Positions 24,198 to 36,177 of a DNA stretch of 64,000 nucleotides are shown here, piece by piece. This DNA comes from Drosophila persimilis (taxonomy: Eukaryota; Arthropoda; Insecta; Diptera; Drosophilidae), in assembly GCF_003286085.1 (NCBI RefSeq), contig NW_020825298.1, positions 9,796,001 through 9,860,000 of the forward strand, read 5' to 3'. How positions within the stretch are numbered: the stretch's first letter is position 1; every line of letters starts with the position of its first letter. Under the pieces are notes generated by a model that had not been told where the DNA came from, did no database searches, and was given only the letters and a program-made list of their open reading frames with translations. The position numbers and the translations under genes are program-made.

Positions 24198-25518
24198 AGC
24201 TAGAGCCAATGCGTGATACTCAATTCTGAGGAATAGGGTCCTATAGGACAGGCGAGACCGAGATCCTAACATGAAACGAAAGGTAGAAGAAATTTTTAGA
24301 GTAAGTATCGGTAGAGCGAGATCCGGCAATGCCATAATTCCACCGCCATATGTACAAACCTCTCGCTGTCGTCTAGGATATTATCCATTTTGTTTATTTT
24401 CGTGTTTAATTTTTCATGTTTTTTCTACTCATTTAAGAAACACTACACCGTGAATAGCTTTATAATAAATGAAAATGAATTTATATTTACATAATATAAT
24501 TTAATCAAAAAAGACAAAAAGTGTTTCTAAAATGCAAGACTCGACATTATGTTTATAAACCGATTTATTTTGAAACCTAACGCGGCTTGGAATGAATCGT
24601 TTCGCCACGTAGACATTGACCACTTCTAGCTTTACTAATGGAGAAGACTTTCGCCTGGAATATGCTGCACTAATCCAGTAACAGTAATCTATATGACTGG
24701 CTAGCTTCCGGCGGCACAGCACGTAGGAGCATCGGAAAATAGATGAACTCTTTTCCACACCACCAGCATTTGGTAAAGTTCTAGGCGCGTTTTTTTTAAC
24801 GTGGTATCCCCAGTAGGCCTACTCCACAGTTCTACGAAATCTCAATTGTGTCCATATGTGTGAATAGAATGCTTCCGATCTGTTATAAAAATTAAAAACA
24901 GATAATTGTGTACATTTCTGGGTTGTTTTCTTAGTTAAGATGCCGTAAACCGATTACTTAATTACTGTATCCCTTAGATGCCTTGTGTCGTATGATCCTT
25001 TGTTCCATCCATAGCTGAACACCTTTCGTGTTGCTTGTCGGTTACATTTTCCGTCGATCCATCCCTCGATAAATGTTCTATGTATGTATATGAACTCGCC
25101 ATCGCATAATGTGTAAGGATGCTCCGAAGTGTATTGGTTTGTTGTTGCCTGGGTGATAGCGAGAAAGTCTGAATTGTGTCCCGATGTGCATCGCTTTTAT
25201 CCTAAAAATGAAAAGCAGGAAATTAGGTGTACATTTCAGAATGAAAATTATTTTTTTTGCGGATTCCTGAGGTAAGACACTGAAACTGAACAATTACCAA
25301 TTACTTCTCTTCGGTGGTACCGAGTACGAGTACGAGTACGAGTACGAGTATATGTGTTCAATACGTATGACCCATGTATTGTCTACTGGAACTGGTCGTT
25401 TGCAACGTGGTGTCTAAAAAAAGGTCAATTTATAAAAAAAAAAAAAAAATATTTACAAACACAAACTAAGCTTACATTTATGCCTTTTTTTTTGTTTTTT
25501 TTTTTTTCCTTTTTTTCG

Positions 25519-25550
<32 letters not shown>

Positions 25551-26115
25551 TTTTTTTTTTTTTTTTTTTTTACACTTTATACTTAAATCTAAAAACACTT
25601 TTTGCTTAAAATTAGTTGAAAACAGAAAATTTAGATTTTTATGTGTTGCCTGGATGGTGCCTATTTATATACTGATATTTTCCAGTAGTCTACAACGTAT
25701 CACAAATTGACAACTGGGGTTTCATCGGGCATGGACTACTGGGTTTACTTTTTTGTCGAAAATATGTGGCTTTAGTTTTGTGAGAAAAGTATGCCGAGTG
25801 CTTCATGCTACATAAGCTCTTCCACTGTTTTTCGAGGAAGACAATCCGCGGGGTCCTCCAATGGATTGCGAAATATGGATTTTGGTCCAGAAATATATCC
25901 CCCTTGCACTGTTAATAAAAAGTTCTCTAAGAAAAACACGCATGTTTTTGGTTCGCTTGGTTTTTCATCTTTTTTTGTTGTAATTTTTTTCACGTTTTAT
26001 TAATAAAAAAATGTTCAAATGTATGCGGTTGTTTTTTTCAATTCATTTCATACGTATTTGTATAATAATAATACATTTGAGTTTCGTTTTCTGTATAAAT
26101 ATTCCCGTTTTGTCT
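24198..26115 (+). other. 3' flank of Oatp33Ea copy 2
   Basis: This is the same non-coding flank as in copy 1, with AATAAA at about 24463 and a T-rich tract at 25486-25571 broken differently from that in copy 1. No gene is seen. Confidence 0.6.
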
Positions 26116-28054
26116 ATATATTTCTATTATTTCGATCGCTTCTATTCCCTTACTTAGTGTTCGAGCCACCGTTCTGTTATCAGTGGCTGGCTGTCTATGT
26201 GTGTTGTGTGAAACATTGTTAAATAAGTTCTCGCGTGGTCAACAATTATATCGCACTTATTTTATTAATATATAATTAATTAAATATCCCTCGGTTTTCG
26301 ATTCTTAGGAGGAGGCTGGGGAAAGCGTTAAAAGCAGGTCTATTCCATCGTTAAGTACGAGTAAGAGTATGCTCTCGAATTTAAATATTTCTCAGTTAAT
26401 TGGATTAACTTAGACGAAGGGCGACTGTTCAACGACTGTTTAATGATATTATTATATAAATTTATTAATCATTTACTTGTTTGTTTCAATGGCAACAACT
26501 TTTTATTTAAACGTTCATGCTGTTAACAAAGGCGGGGGAGCTAGGGCAAGCCATACATACTTTTTGAATGTAAGTTTTGGTTAGACAAAACGAGGACAAA
26601 ACTCTGAACAATGTGTGAATATTTTTTGAAACCGCCTTGGTCCTGGTTCTGGTCCTGTATGGGTAAATAATATGTAAAATCATAGGTAAATTCAATGAAG
26701 AACTGACATCAAAACCTCGTTCGTTTTTTTTTTCTGCTTGATAGCAAAAAGGCATTTTTATTTTCCTTCATAATGGGGCTTTCGTATTTCGTGGTATTTG
26801 CACGATTTCTTCAATTTACTAAATTATAAAAAATCAAAAATTCGTTTGTAGTAGTAAAACAAATTTGGGGTGTTTAAAGGGAATATATAGTAAAGTAAGT
26901 AATGAAGTAATCAAATTAACAATTACATTTTTACGTAATGGATTATGTTCGCGTACAGTTTCGGTTTCTGCTTCGTGTTGTTTTAGGTTATAATGATTTC
27001 AAACAATCTATCATTTGAGCTTACGAATCAAACTAACTTTGCAAAGATCTTGGGGCTTAAACTTAAATTAAAGCCTTTAGTTATATATGTATTTGTAAAA
27101 AAATATAATAGGGGAAGTAATCGTAAACGATTTTGCGGGACTATTTAACAAATTTGCAATTCAAAGGCTCATACAAAGGGGAAATCTATGGGAATGGGGG
27201 ATGGGGAACCGTGGCGGAGACCGGTTCGGATATATTTCTTACTTTTCGCTTGTATAAATATAAAAATTGGGTAGCTTGCAGCTTTTAGTTCTTTAGTTTT
27301 TAAAAAATGTCACGACTTGCGCGTGATTTAGGCATGTACGTGTACGTTATATAATGCTTACAGTTTATACAAAAGTAATAGACCAAAATAAAAACGACGG
27401 CGGCTCGACTTATTCTCAATATACTCGTACGTATAGTTGAGAGTATGGCCTTAACAAACGCAAATTGTAATAAGAACCTATTTATGCATTATCATACGTA
27501 ATCAATTATCATCATCGGCATCGTCATCATCTCTGATGCGTTTATATATATATACATATGTATATATATATATGCATATATATGTGTTATTTTTGTGTAT
27601 ATATATAAATAGTACATCTTGTTTTGCAATGGTCTTGCTACCGATTTTCTGTTAGTTGCACACAATATAGTTTATGTTTCGTATATAATGCATTTCTGTT
27701 TCGATCTCTGAATGGGAGAGTCATTGTCCGCTTGTCCCAGCTGGGTGTCTTTCCGGGTTGTAAATGAACTTTCCGTTTTCCCGCTCATATAATGCACATT
27801 AAAACGGGCTCTGGTAACGGATTCAATTCAGCGATTGATGTCGTTTGCTATATATAACCTTCCTCTAATCAATATATAATCAGTTGCTATTGCTGTTAAT
27901 GTAAAAGAACAGTATGTGGTGTATGGGGGTGTACTGCCTGGGTTTTTGTAAAATATGAAGAAAGCGTGGCGTTTTTGTTGTCTCTCGTCTCGCGTGCAAT
28001 GCATTTCTCAAAGTCGCAGTGAAAGGCGGGCGCTAGAATGTAGCTCGGCTCAAT
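26116..28054 (-). other. eRF3: AT-rich spacer, probably eRF3 3' UTR
   Basis: About 1.9 kb of single-copy AT-rich sequence lies just past the eRF3 stop. It holds a TA/CATATG microsatellite at about 27540-27610 and several TTTATT/TTTATA signals on the minus strand. I recognise no gene, and how far the eRF3 transcript runs cannot be fixed by eye. Confidence 0.4.
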
Positions 28055-31000
28055 TTATTCGACCACCTTCAGTACCTTGCCAATGGCAATGGTTTTGTCT
28101 GAAAGAGAGAAAGCATTATTAAAGAAATTTGCACTTATTTTCTCCCTGCAAAAAACTCACTTTCATCTCTTAGCGTGAAGCGGCCCATTTGTGGGAAGAG
28201 CTTAAACTGTTCAAGGCAAATCATTCCGGAGCATTCGATTCGCATAATTGCAACCTGATCCTGCTTAACGAACCGTGGACGTGTTTTTGATTTGTCACCA
28301 GACTTTTTGTCGACCAAACAGATGAGGGCCTATTGAAATGTATGCATGAATTGTGTCAGAACATATGGGGCCTGAACAGGATATAAGGAGACGCACCTTT
28401 ACTGTGACCTCTTCGGCAGCGCAGTGTATGTGCATGACGGCCGAGTAACCCGCACAGATAATTGATTTATGTTCTAATATAACGACCTGAGCATCAAAGA
28501 TTTTTCCCGTCTTAATGGGATTAGTGGCATCGCAGAGTACAAAACCAGGCGAGACATCCTCTTCCTCGATGCCCTACAGAACAAATCACATGTTAATATA
28601 CAAATATTTAAACCTAAAAAATCTGAGGATTCACTCACTTTCAGCTTGATCTTGACATTCTCGCCGGGACCAACAGATGTGACTTCAAAGTCGTCGGAGA
28701 ACAGTTGATCTACGGCCACTTGTGTCTGCAAAAGAAGAATCATTAAAAATTGAGTTAAAGCCAATAGGTAAGTCGATTACATACCCTGTTTGGCATCACC
28801 AGCAAATTTTGACCCTTTCGCGCCATTCCGGACTCCACTTTGCCCATCACGACTGTTCCCATATCCTTGTATTTATCGACAATGGGCATGATGAAGGGCC
28901 CGTCAGACTTGCGATTGAGTGAGGGCAGTTCGTCGATGAATGGTATGAACGCGGGCCCTCTGTACCATTGACAGATGGACTCTGGAATTTGATCCTTTAG
29001 GCCGTAGCCGCTGAGGCCGGAGCAAGGCATAAAGGTAAGATCCTTGGCTGGATTGAAGCCCAGCTTCTTGAGGTATGGTAGTATCTTGTCTTTGCATTCG
29101 TTGTACCGCGTCTGATCCCAACTGACTGTGGGATCGTCCATTTTGTTAACCAGCACGACCAGATGCTTAACGCCCGCTGTCTTGGCCAACATAGCGTGCT
29201 CTCGGGTCTGCCCGCCTCGATCAAATCCCGTCTCGAATTCACCCTTTCTCGCCGATATGACCAGAACAGCCAGATCTGCTTGTGCCGCTCCGCCAATCAT
29301 GTTGGGCACAAAGCTCTTGTGGCCTGGGGCATCGAGGATGGTGAAGTGCTTGCGGTCCGTCTCGAAGAAGGCTCGTCCCACCTCCACGGTCTTCCCCTTG
29401 TCACGCTCCTCTTGGTTTGTGTCCAGCGCCCAGGAGAGGTACCAGCTCTCTCGCGACTTTTCACGTGCTTCCCGCTCGTACTTCTCCAGCGTCCGCTTGT
29501 CCACCATTCCTGTGAGCGACATGATCTGTCCACCAATTGTTGATTTTCCAGCATCTATTCATGGGCCAAGAAACGAGAAATGTTAGCAGGGGTTTTTGCA
29601 CAAATAAATCGGATCCGCTTACCAACATGACCAATGAACACAACGTTCACGTGCTCCCGCTTGCTTCTGTTCTCCTCGACTTTGACGATCTTCTTTTTTG
29701 ACACCTTCGGCGTAGCCTCGCCCTCAACAAACTCATCTTCGGCCTCTTCGTCTTCAGGAGTTATGACTGTATCGTCATCTACATCCCAACTATCAGCGGG
29801 ATCAGTTTCTAATTGAATAGAAAACATCAGTTAGATTTGTAGAAATACGTGCGGATCGCTTGTTTATATAATGTTTATGGGATATTCTTTGGACTCCTTT
29901 CGATCGAAGGTTAAGTTATATGTATTATGAGACGACTTGTTCATGTAATTGTTGGGTTAACCTGACAAAGAAATGCTAATCGCTTGGCACCCAGATGAGT
30001 CACGTGTCACATAGTGCTAAATGCAAGATTTGCTTGCGATCCAAATCAGTTTCAAGAGGTTGCTATGGGCCAGGAGAAGTTTACTTGCTTTCACTGGTAG
30101 AAGATTTTTTAGCTGGATCCGGATGTCTCTTTCCGTGTCCACAGTTACTACTAACTTTTCTTCGAATATTTCTTTGAGCAAGTGCTCTGGTTGACGCCGC
30201 CGTTTTGTTTAATCATTATTACATCAGAGAAAACAAACTGTTCCCCAAAAGGTGAGTAATTTTGTCGCGTGGCTTCTGATCGCGCTGAAGTGTAAGAGTC
30301 AACAGGCAGGCACTACTACTACTCGGACCGCTCTGTTCAGTGTGACTGCCACCGCACTGAAATCAAGTTCAAAGCGGTTTGAACCGCAGGGGAGCTGCAA
30401 TAAGTGCCCCATTCAGGCCAAAACAGCCGCCACAGCGATAACGTGGAAGGCGAAACAACATTAGCAGCCGCTCCACGCACCAAACGAAGCAGCTTGGAAG
30501 CAAAAGCTGCAGCGTAAACGTGTCAAAACACATGAGAGACATGGCTAAACACATGTGTGTATGCGTGTGTGTGTAGGTGTGCGTGTGTGTTGGTGTATGA
30601 AGCAAATAGCCAAATAAACGCATGCACAAAACGTAACAGACGTAAAAATGACAGCGGTGAATGGCAAATATGTGGAACAGCTGCTTGTGTCGGCGTCGCC
30701 GGGTGAAATCCAAATGTGAAAGGTATATAGAGATGAGCAGCCGTTGAGGCACATACTTAACATCCTGTTACTGCGAACTGCGATTTTGCAGGATTTTGAA
30801 GGAAACTATATTTCTTGAATTTCACTATAAACGAATCACCTGGTTCTATATAAATTTGTTGACTGGTTTTCAATAGGAACTGTTTACTAATCTAGTTTTT
30901 GAACTATTTTGCTTGGGTGTGTGTTTCACAATCTGCTGCAAACCTGCGATTAGTCACAGGAGAATCATTTGCTCATCTCTGATATGAGACTTTAGTGGCG

Positions 31001-31843
31001 ACACGACGGCGTGAAAACGCCTGCCGCGACTAAAAACTGTTTCTATGCATGAAAATTGCGGTTTACAGTCGTGGAAATACAAAAAATACACACAAATGCA
31101 GCAGCGAAAGCAGCACATGCGACTGTCACTATTGCCGACGCTGCACACCGCACATTGAGGTTATGTGTTGGAGGCGATAATAACCTAGCAATTGCAGACT
31201 TTTCCTTTTCTTTACTGACATCAGGGTCGGGGGAAGTGGGCGGGGAGCAGGTAAACTCGGCCAACAACAATGGCAAGCGACTTGTCTTTGTTACATATAC
31301 AAATGCAGGCGTCAATGTGACGTCACAGATGAAAAGTTCAATGCGCCAAAGCAGTTAGAAAGCTGCCGCCCCCACCTCCACCTCCCTGGGGATACTCTTA
31401 GGCTATTTACCATTGTTTGCGATTTTGTCTGTCGCACTGAGGTTCTCGATTGGTCCCGCTGCCGCCGTCGAAGGCGTGGTTGCCGGCGAGCCCGGAGCGG
31501 GCGAGGCTGAGTTGGAGGCGGCGGCCGACGAGGATCCCGCTTGTGCCTCCGCAGGTCCCGCTGCTGATGCTGTCGCTACTGCTCCGGCCGCTACCAAGGC
31601 ATTTGTTGATCCCCCGCTGCCGGTGGAGTCCGGAGTTGTGGCTGGTGTGGCTGATCCCGACCCTGAGCCAGCTCCAGGTGGCTGGGTGTCCGCTGGCGGC
31701 GGCGCTTCTCCCTCTGCTTGCGCCGATACTACAGCCGCCGTGCTGGCAGGGCCGCCGTAGCTGAAGCTCGGCACGAACTCCACTGCGTTCACGTTCAGCG
31801 TGGAGAATTTTGTGGACAGATCCGAGTTTTCTTGAGCGGCCAT
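28055..31843 (-). CDS. eRF3: eukaryotic translation termination factor eRF3 (GTPase)
   Basis: Minus-strand exons 31843-31411, 29808-29623, 29554-28785, 28725-28639, 28573-28397, 28329-28161 and 28098-28055 keep phase and give 621 residues. The N-terminus has a PAM2 motif (LNVNAVEFVPSF, residues 16-27) for binding poly(A)-binding protein, then an Ala/Gly/Pro-rich disordered stretch and an acidic segment. The EF1A-like GTPase domain follows: P-loop GHVDAGKST (about 204-212), DAPGH for G3, NKMD for G4, then two beta-barrel domains ending KVLKVVE. eRF3 carries eRF1 to the stop codon and hydrolyses GTP for peptide release. Another in-frame ATG lies 15 bases upstream (31858), but the one at 31843 has the stronger context (AACCATGG). 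Confidence 0.95.
29809..31410 (-). other. eRF3: eRF3 first intron, 1.6 kb
   Basis: The intron lies between the PAM2 exon and the acidic exon. A GT/GC microsatellite sits at about 30545-30600 on the plus strand. I see no nested gene. Confidence 0.5.
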
Positions 31844-33000
31844 GGTTCCTGCTTTCAAATATGCCCAATGAAAAATCTCGCACTTTTTTCACGCGACACA
31901 CTTTCGCCCTCCTTCAACTTCTGCTTCTTCTTCACGCTGCGTCCACTCACAAACACACGCGGTTGGGAATGGCACAAAAACACACGCCTTTCGTTGATTC
32001 GCGAGCAGAGAGGCGGGGGGCCTAAGCCAGACTATAAAGCTAGAATAAATAACTACAAATAACTTTGTTGTCTTGATAGAAACTAATTAACTTTTTTGCA
32101 CGATAGTTCCAGGACTGACCACTTTCTGTTGGCGACAGAAAGAGTAGCTTTTCTTTCAATCTAACCTTTGTCTGCAGGCCGTGTGTACCGGTTCGGGTAA
32201 GAGATTCTTTTGTCGTGTCCAGGCGTAATTTGAATACCTGTCAAGTAAATAGATTCCTGTGATTGTAATATCTTTTATTATTACACGTTTGAAGCGCCAC
32301 GCATGGAGACAAAGATTGATTATCATCGATATTATTTGGTATCGATATGCCACAGTTCGCAGGCACAAGCTCACCAGCTTCATAAAGTGTAATGGTCTTA
32401 TAATACTAAACATGAGTAATTGTCGAAGGCTTGCAGTAAGAGCTTTTAGTCAATGGTTATACTTTTCAAATGTAAGTTGGCAAATGCAACCTTAATTAAG
32501 GGTCATCTCAGATATAAAAGATGTCATGAGACCATTGTAGTGACGAATTCAAATTGAATATCGCACAAAAATATCGACGTGTTTTTCAACCACCTTGTAC
32601 AATAATGATATATGCAAGTACATTCAAAAGTTGCGGGTGTAAAACAAGGAGGGGTGTATAAATGAAACAACAGAATAATAATGTCAATCCAACATCTATG
32701 TACATTATTTCGCCAGTCCAAAAAACTTCACCTCACAAATACATTTATTCTCAAACATAAAAATATGTATCGATGTTTTATTTACGTTAAATCGGTATAT
32801 AATGGTATATTTTATCAATTTCATCAATCTATTAAATATCATTTTCAACGGTATGTAGAAATTCAATAAAAGCAAGTGTTTAGAATAGGCCAGTCAAGTA
32901 AAAAATTGATTCGTCAATCGTATAAAATTATGGGGGCATGGCTAAATGTTCTATATAGTTTGTATTAATCCACGGAATATCAAAAACGAGGAATAACTTG
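31844..33000. promoter_or_regulatory. Divergent eRF3/SC35 spacer with DRE sites
   Basis: A DRE (TATCGATA) lies at 32340-32347, with partial copies TCATCGATA just before it and TATCGATG near 32767. GGTATATA/GGTATATTTT repeats (Motif 6 type) are at about 32792-32812. DRE and Motif 6 mark housekeeping fly promoters, fitting both flanking genes. Nothing here looks coding. Confidence 0.5.
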
Positions 33001-33092
33001 AATTCGTCAGTATATTTACGGTATATTTTTCAAATGAGATGGTATATTTCTGAGAGTTGGGCGGTATATTTTATGTGACCGCGGTCACACTG
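33001..33092 (+). promoter_or_regulatory. SC35: SC35 promoter: Motif 6 array plus Motif 1
   Basis: Four (G)GTATATTT elements (at about 33010, 33020, 33041 and 33063) lead into CGGTCACACTG at 33082-33092, a full match to Motif 1, the site of M1BP. This places the TSS near 33100. The first 49 bases are almost identical to the cpb promoter at 43876-43924. Confidence 0.7.
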
Positions 33093-33198
33093 TGGGACGC
33101 CATTTTCTCAATGAAAAAATTGTGAACAGGCTGTCAGACGCGTTTACATATTTGGAATATTTCTAATTTTATAAGTGATCCTATTAATCTAAACAATA

Positions 33199-34568
33199 AT
33201 GAGCAACGGCGGCAGTGCTGGGGGACTGGGCGGCACCCGTCCTCCACCACGCATCGATGGCATGGTGTCACTGAAGGCAAGTACAAAAATAAATAATTCG
33301 CCGCGAACAAAATGGCGGCCGGCTGCGTCAGACCAGACAACGTTGTCCGGGTTATCTAACCTCTCACTTTTTGCATATAAAAATAATTGGTATTTAATAT
33401 TTTCAGGTCGACAATCTCACATATCGCACGACTCCAGAGGACTTGCGTCGCGTCTTTGAGCGTTGCGGAGAAGTCGGTGATATTTACATACCGCGCGACC
33501 GCTACACACGTGAGAGCCGAGGCTTTGCTTTCGTGCGGTAAGTTTTCCCATACGGAGAAAGGGGCTTTCTCTTTAAAATAACGGCGGTTATCTTCTTGCA
33601 TTTCTTGCTACAAAATAACATATGCACATTACCCTTTATGTTCGTATTCCAAGCAATATGAGATGCCAGATAAAATGTGTTCTCTTGCAACTGTTGCCTA
33701 CCAAAACCCTGCTAGCCAACATACTGCGAATGCTACAATAAATTTTATCAATAGGTTTCATTCGATATCATCTCTGCATTATCCGCTGTCCTTGAAAATG
33801 TTTCAGCTTCCATTCTGGACATTTTCTTCAGCCAAAATGCCAGAAAAACTGTGTTCTCTTGCAACTGTTGCCTACCAAAACCCTGCTAGCCAACATACTG
33901 CGAATGCCACAAGAACTCCTGTCTATATCCTTCATCCGATATCATCTCTGCATTATCCGCTGTCCTTGAAAATGTTTCAGCTTCCATTCTGGACATTTTC
34001 TTCAGCCAAAATGCCAGAAAAACTGTGTTCTCTTGCAACTGTTGCCTACCAAAACCCTGCTAGCCAACATACTGCGAATGCCACAACCCAGCTGGATTTA
34101 TGTCTAAACGAATAGATATATGTGATCATATCTAATATTTAAATTTCTCCCATCTGCAGGTTCTATGACAAACGTGATGCTGAGGACGCACTGGAGGCAA
34201 TGGATGGTCGCATGTTAGATGGCAGGGAGCTCCGTGTCCAGATGGCTCGTTATGGCCGTCCCTCGTCGCCCACTCGTAGCAACGGTCGTCGTGGCGGAGG
34301 GTCTGGTGGTGGTGGCGGAGGAGGTGGTGCTGGCGGTGGTGGTGGAGGCGGTCGTCGTCGCTCGCGTTCCCGTTCACCTATGCGCCGCCGTTCGCGTAGT
34401 CCACGTCGTCGCTCTTACTCGCCGCGGTCGCGCTCTCAGTCGGCGGCCAGCCATTCGCCGGAGCGTCGCACCAAGTTCTCGCGCAGTCCAGTGCGCGGCG
34501 AAAGTCGTAATGGGATCGGAGCATCCGCCTTAGCTGTTGGAGCCTCCAGAAGTCGTAGTCGCTCTTAA
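33199..34568 (+). CDS. SC35: SR splicing factor SC35 (SRSF2 orthologue)
   Basis: Three coding exons (33199-33276, 33407-33537, 34160-34568) give 205 residues. A single RRM runs from about residue 24 to 100, with RNP2 [10 protein letters not shown] and RNP1 SRGFAFVRF, followed by a glycine-rich hinge and an RS domain of Arg-Ser dipeptides ending SRSRS. SC35 binds exonic enhancers in the nucleus and promotes spliceosome assembly. The first intron must begin with GC (AAG|GCAAGT): only this gives the conserved SLKVDNL, while the GT four bases later shifts frame. A further intron sits in the 3' UTR at 34594-34658, with its junction 25 bases past the stop, too close to trigger classical decay. The poly(A) signal is AATAAA at 35008. 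Confidence 0.95.
33666..34085 (+). repeat. 174-bp tandem minisatellite in SC35 intron 2
   Basis: Units start at 33666, 33840 and 34014, a period of exactly 174 bp. The third unit is partial, about 70 bp. The later units are nearly identical and the first is diverged in its second half. As 174 is a multiple of three and the unit has no stop in one frame, a spurious 150-codon open frame runs across it. Confidence 0.9.
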
Positions 34569-36177
34569 TTATCCACGTTCCAATTGGTGCGAGGTGAGTG
34601 CGAAATGGCTTTAATGGATGGAATTTATCTTTAATCCGTATTCATCTTTGTTTTGCAGTTTTTTACTCGCTCACAAGACAGAGATCCCGATCATGGATCT
34701 TGCTCCACATCCTGTCATGCTGTACCAGAACAGCAGGTATACAAACAAAAAATTGAACAGTCTTACACATTACACAACTATTTATAGAAAACGTATTTTA
34801 AGTTTTGGCAAGGAAAACAATTAGAGAACACGCACTATAATGTTCAGGATGAGATCCCCACCTCACCAGGTGGGCTCCCGATACGTTTGTTCTTAATGCG
34901 CCCATCCCATACCGCAAGAGAGGTGTTCTAGGGATTTTGATATACTTGGTAGCATTTAGTTATTTTTGGCAATTGGCCAATTGTGTAGTGCTTCATTAAC
35001 AAGACAAAATAAAACTCAAAATAACTCGGCTACGAAATTCCCGGAAGTAAAATACAAAAAAAGATAATGAGACAAGAGAATGAATGAATATTAAAGGAGA
35101 AACAGTTTGATCCCTCTCTCTGTTTGTTTCGTTCCGTTCCGTTTGTATTGCTCGTTTCGTTCGTTCGTTCTTTGTTTAAATTTAACAAACAAAACTTATT
35201 AACCAGCTTCTCCCACTCATTCTACACATTTATTATATATGCAGGCAAATTGGTGTGTGGCAGTGTTGCGGTTGAAAGATAATGTTATGGTTATTGCGAG
35301 GGAGGAGAGGAGAGATCAGATCAGCAGAGAGGCATCAGAGCATCTTCTTCTTCCCCCGTCCAGCGCTAGCAGAGACAACACGACACGAGAGCGGACATCG
35401 CGTAGCTGTTGCTGTTGCTGCTGCCGTTGCCGTTGGCGTTTCCTGTCAGCCGCTGTCGCCGCCCCGCCTCCGCTGCTGCTACCGCTGTTGCTGTTGCTGC
35501 TGCTGCTGCTGCACTCGAGATCCAGAGCAGAGTGGGAGAAAAAGGGATATATAGACTATTTCTTTGGCTGTTTGCCGTTTCCCGGTTCCGGTTTCCTGTT
35601 ACTTCACTTCTCTCGTCCCGTCGTTTGTTGCTGGTTGCTGGTTGGCGTTGTTGGTGTTTTCCTGTCTGGTGTTGCCGCTTGGCGTTTGGTGGGCGTCCAT
35701 TTTAAGTTTAGGCGAAAACATTTCCAGCAAAACTACCACGGAATCGCAATGGACTCTGCAAATACAGGAATCCCTAAACCACCTTCTGTGGCCTGGACTT
35801 CTCGGATCTTGTAGATCAGCGCGGTAAGTGCCTAACATAACGAAAACTAATATTTAAACTTATGTTGCAGCTTAAAAAAATAATGAATAAAAACGAATTC
35901 ATCTATCCCTACTGTTTTTTTCTTTTGGAAAGAGAGTAAACTTGTTTTAAACGATTTTGAATTGAATTGAGGCTGAAGATTAATCAAAACTACAAGTATT
36001 GCAGTGGGCGGGAATGACTATATTTGCACATTAATTACAAGCATTCGTTCCAATAAATTAACCTGACTTTCGTCTTTTAATCCATTTAAAATTATTAGTT
36101 CAATCATCATTTTAACTAACGGTTCAGGTTTTGTGATGTAGCTGTTCTTTTTTTTTTTTTAATTTTCATTGTTATCA
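34569..36177 (+). other. SC35 3' UTR, then a candidate orphan 5' exon
   Basis: The SC35 3' UTR ends at about 35030. From about 35230 there is a GC-richer, CTG/GCT-rich stretch ending in a strong donor (GCGCG|GTAAGTGCC at 35822/35823). It looks like a 5' exon, possibly belonging to the decayed coding remnant that follows or to the CFAP276-like gene. Its open frames are dominated by Leu/Cys repeats from the GCT tracts, and I do not call them genes. Confidence 0.35.

Larger units (their letters stand above)
20977..26115 (+). repeat. Tandem segmental duplication, copy 2 (about 5.14 kb)
   Basis: This is the second unit of the tandem duplication. Relative to copy 1 it lacks 143 bp of leader (16330-16472, replaced by TCCTCC), 101 bp (18225-18325), 10 bp (between CTAC repeats at about 18440) and 77 bp (just before 18581). 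It has a GAGTAC-repeat expansion at 25322-25350 and keeps the original right end of the unit, which copy 1 partly lost. It begins inside the ancestral first intron, so the promoter and 5' exon were not copied. Confidence 0.95.

Noticed and set aside
27531..27610. TA-rich tract as a possible origin or regulatory element
   Set aside because: It is a plain TATA/CATATG microsatellite in the likely eRF3 3' UTR.
31413..31764. Plus-strand open frames of 104-115 codons
   Set aside because: They are antisense shadows of the Ala/Pro/Gly-rich first coding exon of eRF3.
33666..34085. Possible CRISPR-like array
   Set aside because: Units are 174 bp and directly adjacent without distinct spacers, and the genome is animal.
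33663..34115. 150-codon open frame on the plus strand
   Set aside because: It is a product of the 174-bp tandem repeat, whose length is a multiple of three, inside SC35 intron 2; there is no family resemblance.
35239..35830. 191-codon and overlapping Leu/Cys/Ala-rich open frames
   Set aside because: They are driven by a CTG/GCT-rich tract; several frames are open at once and no domain is recognisable. More likely a 5' UTR exon.
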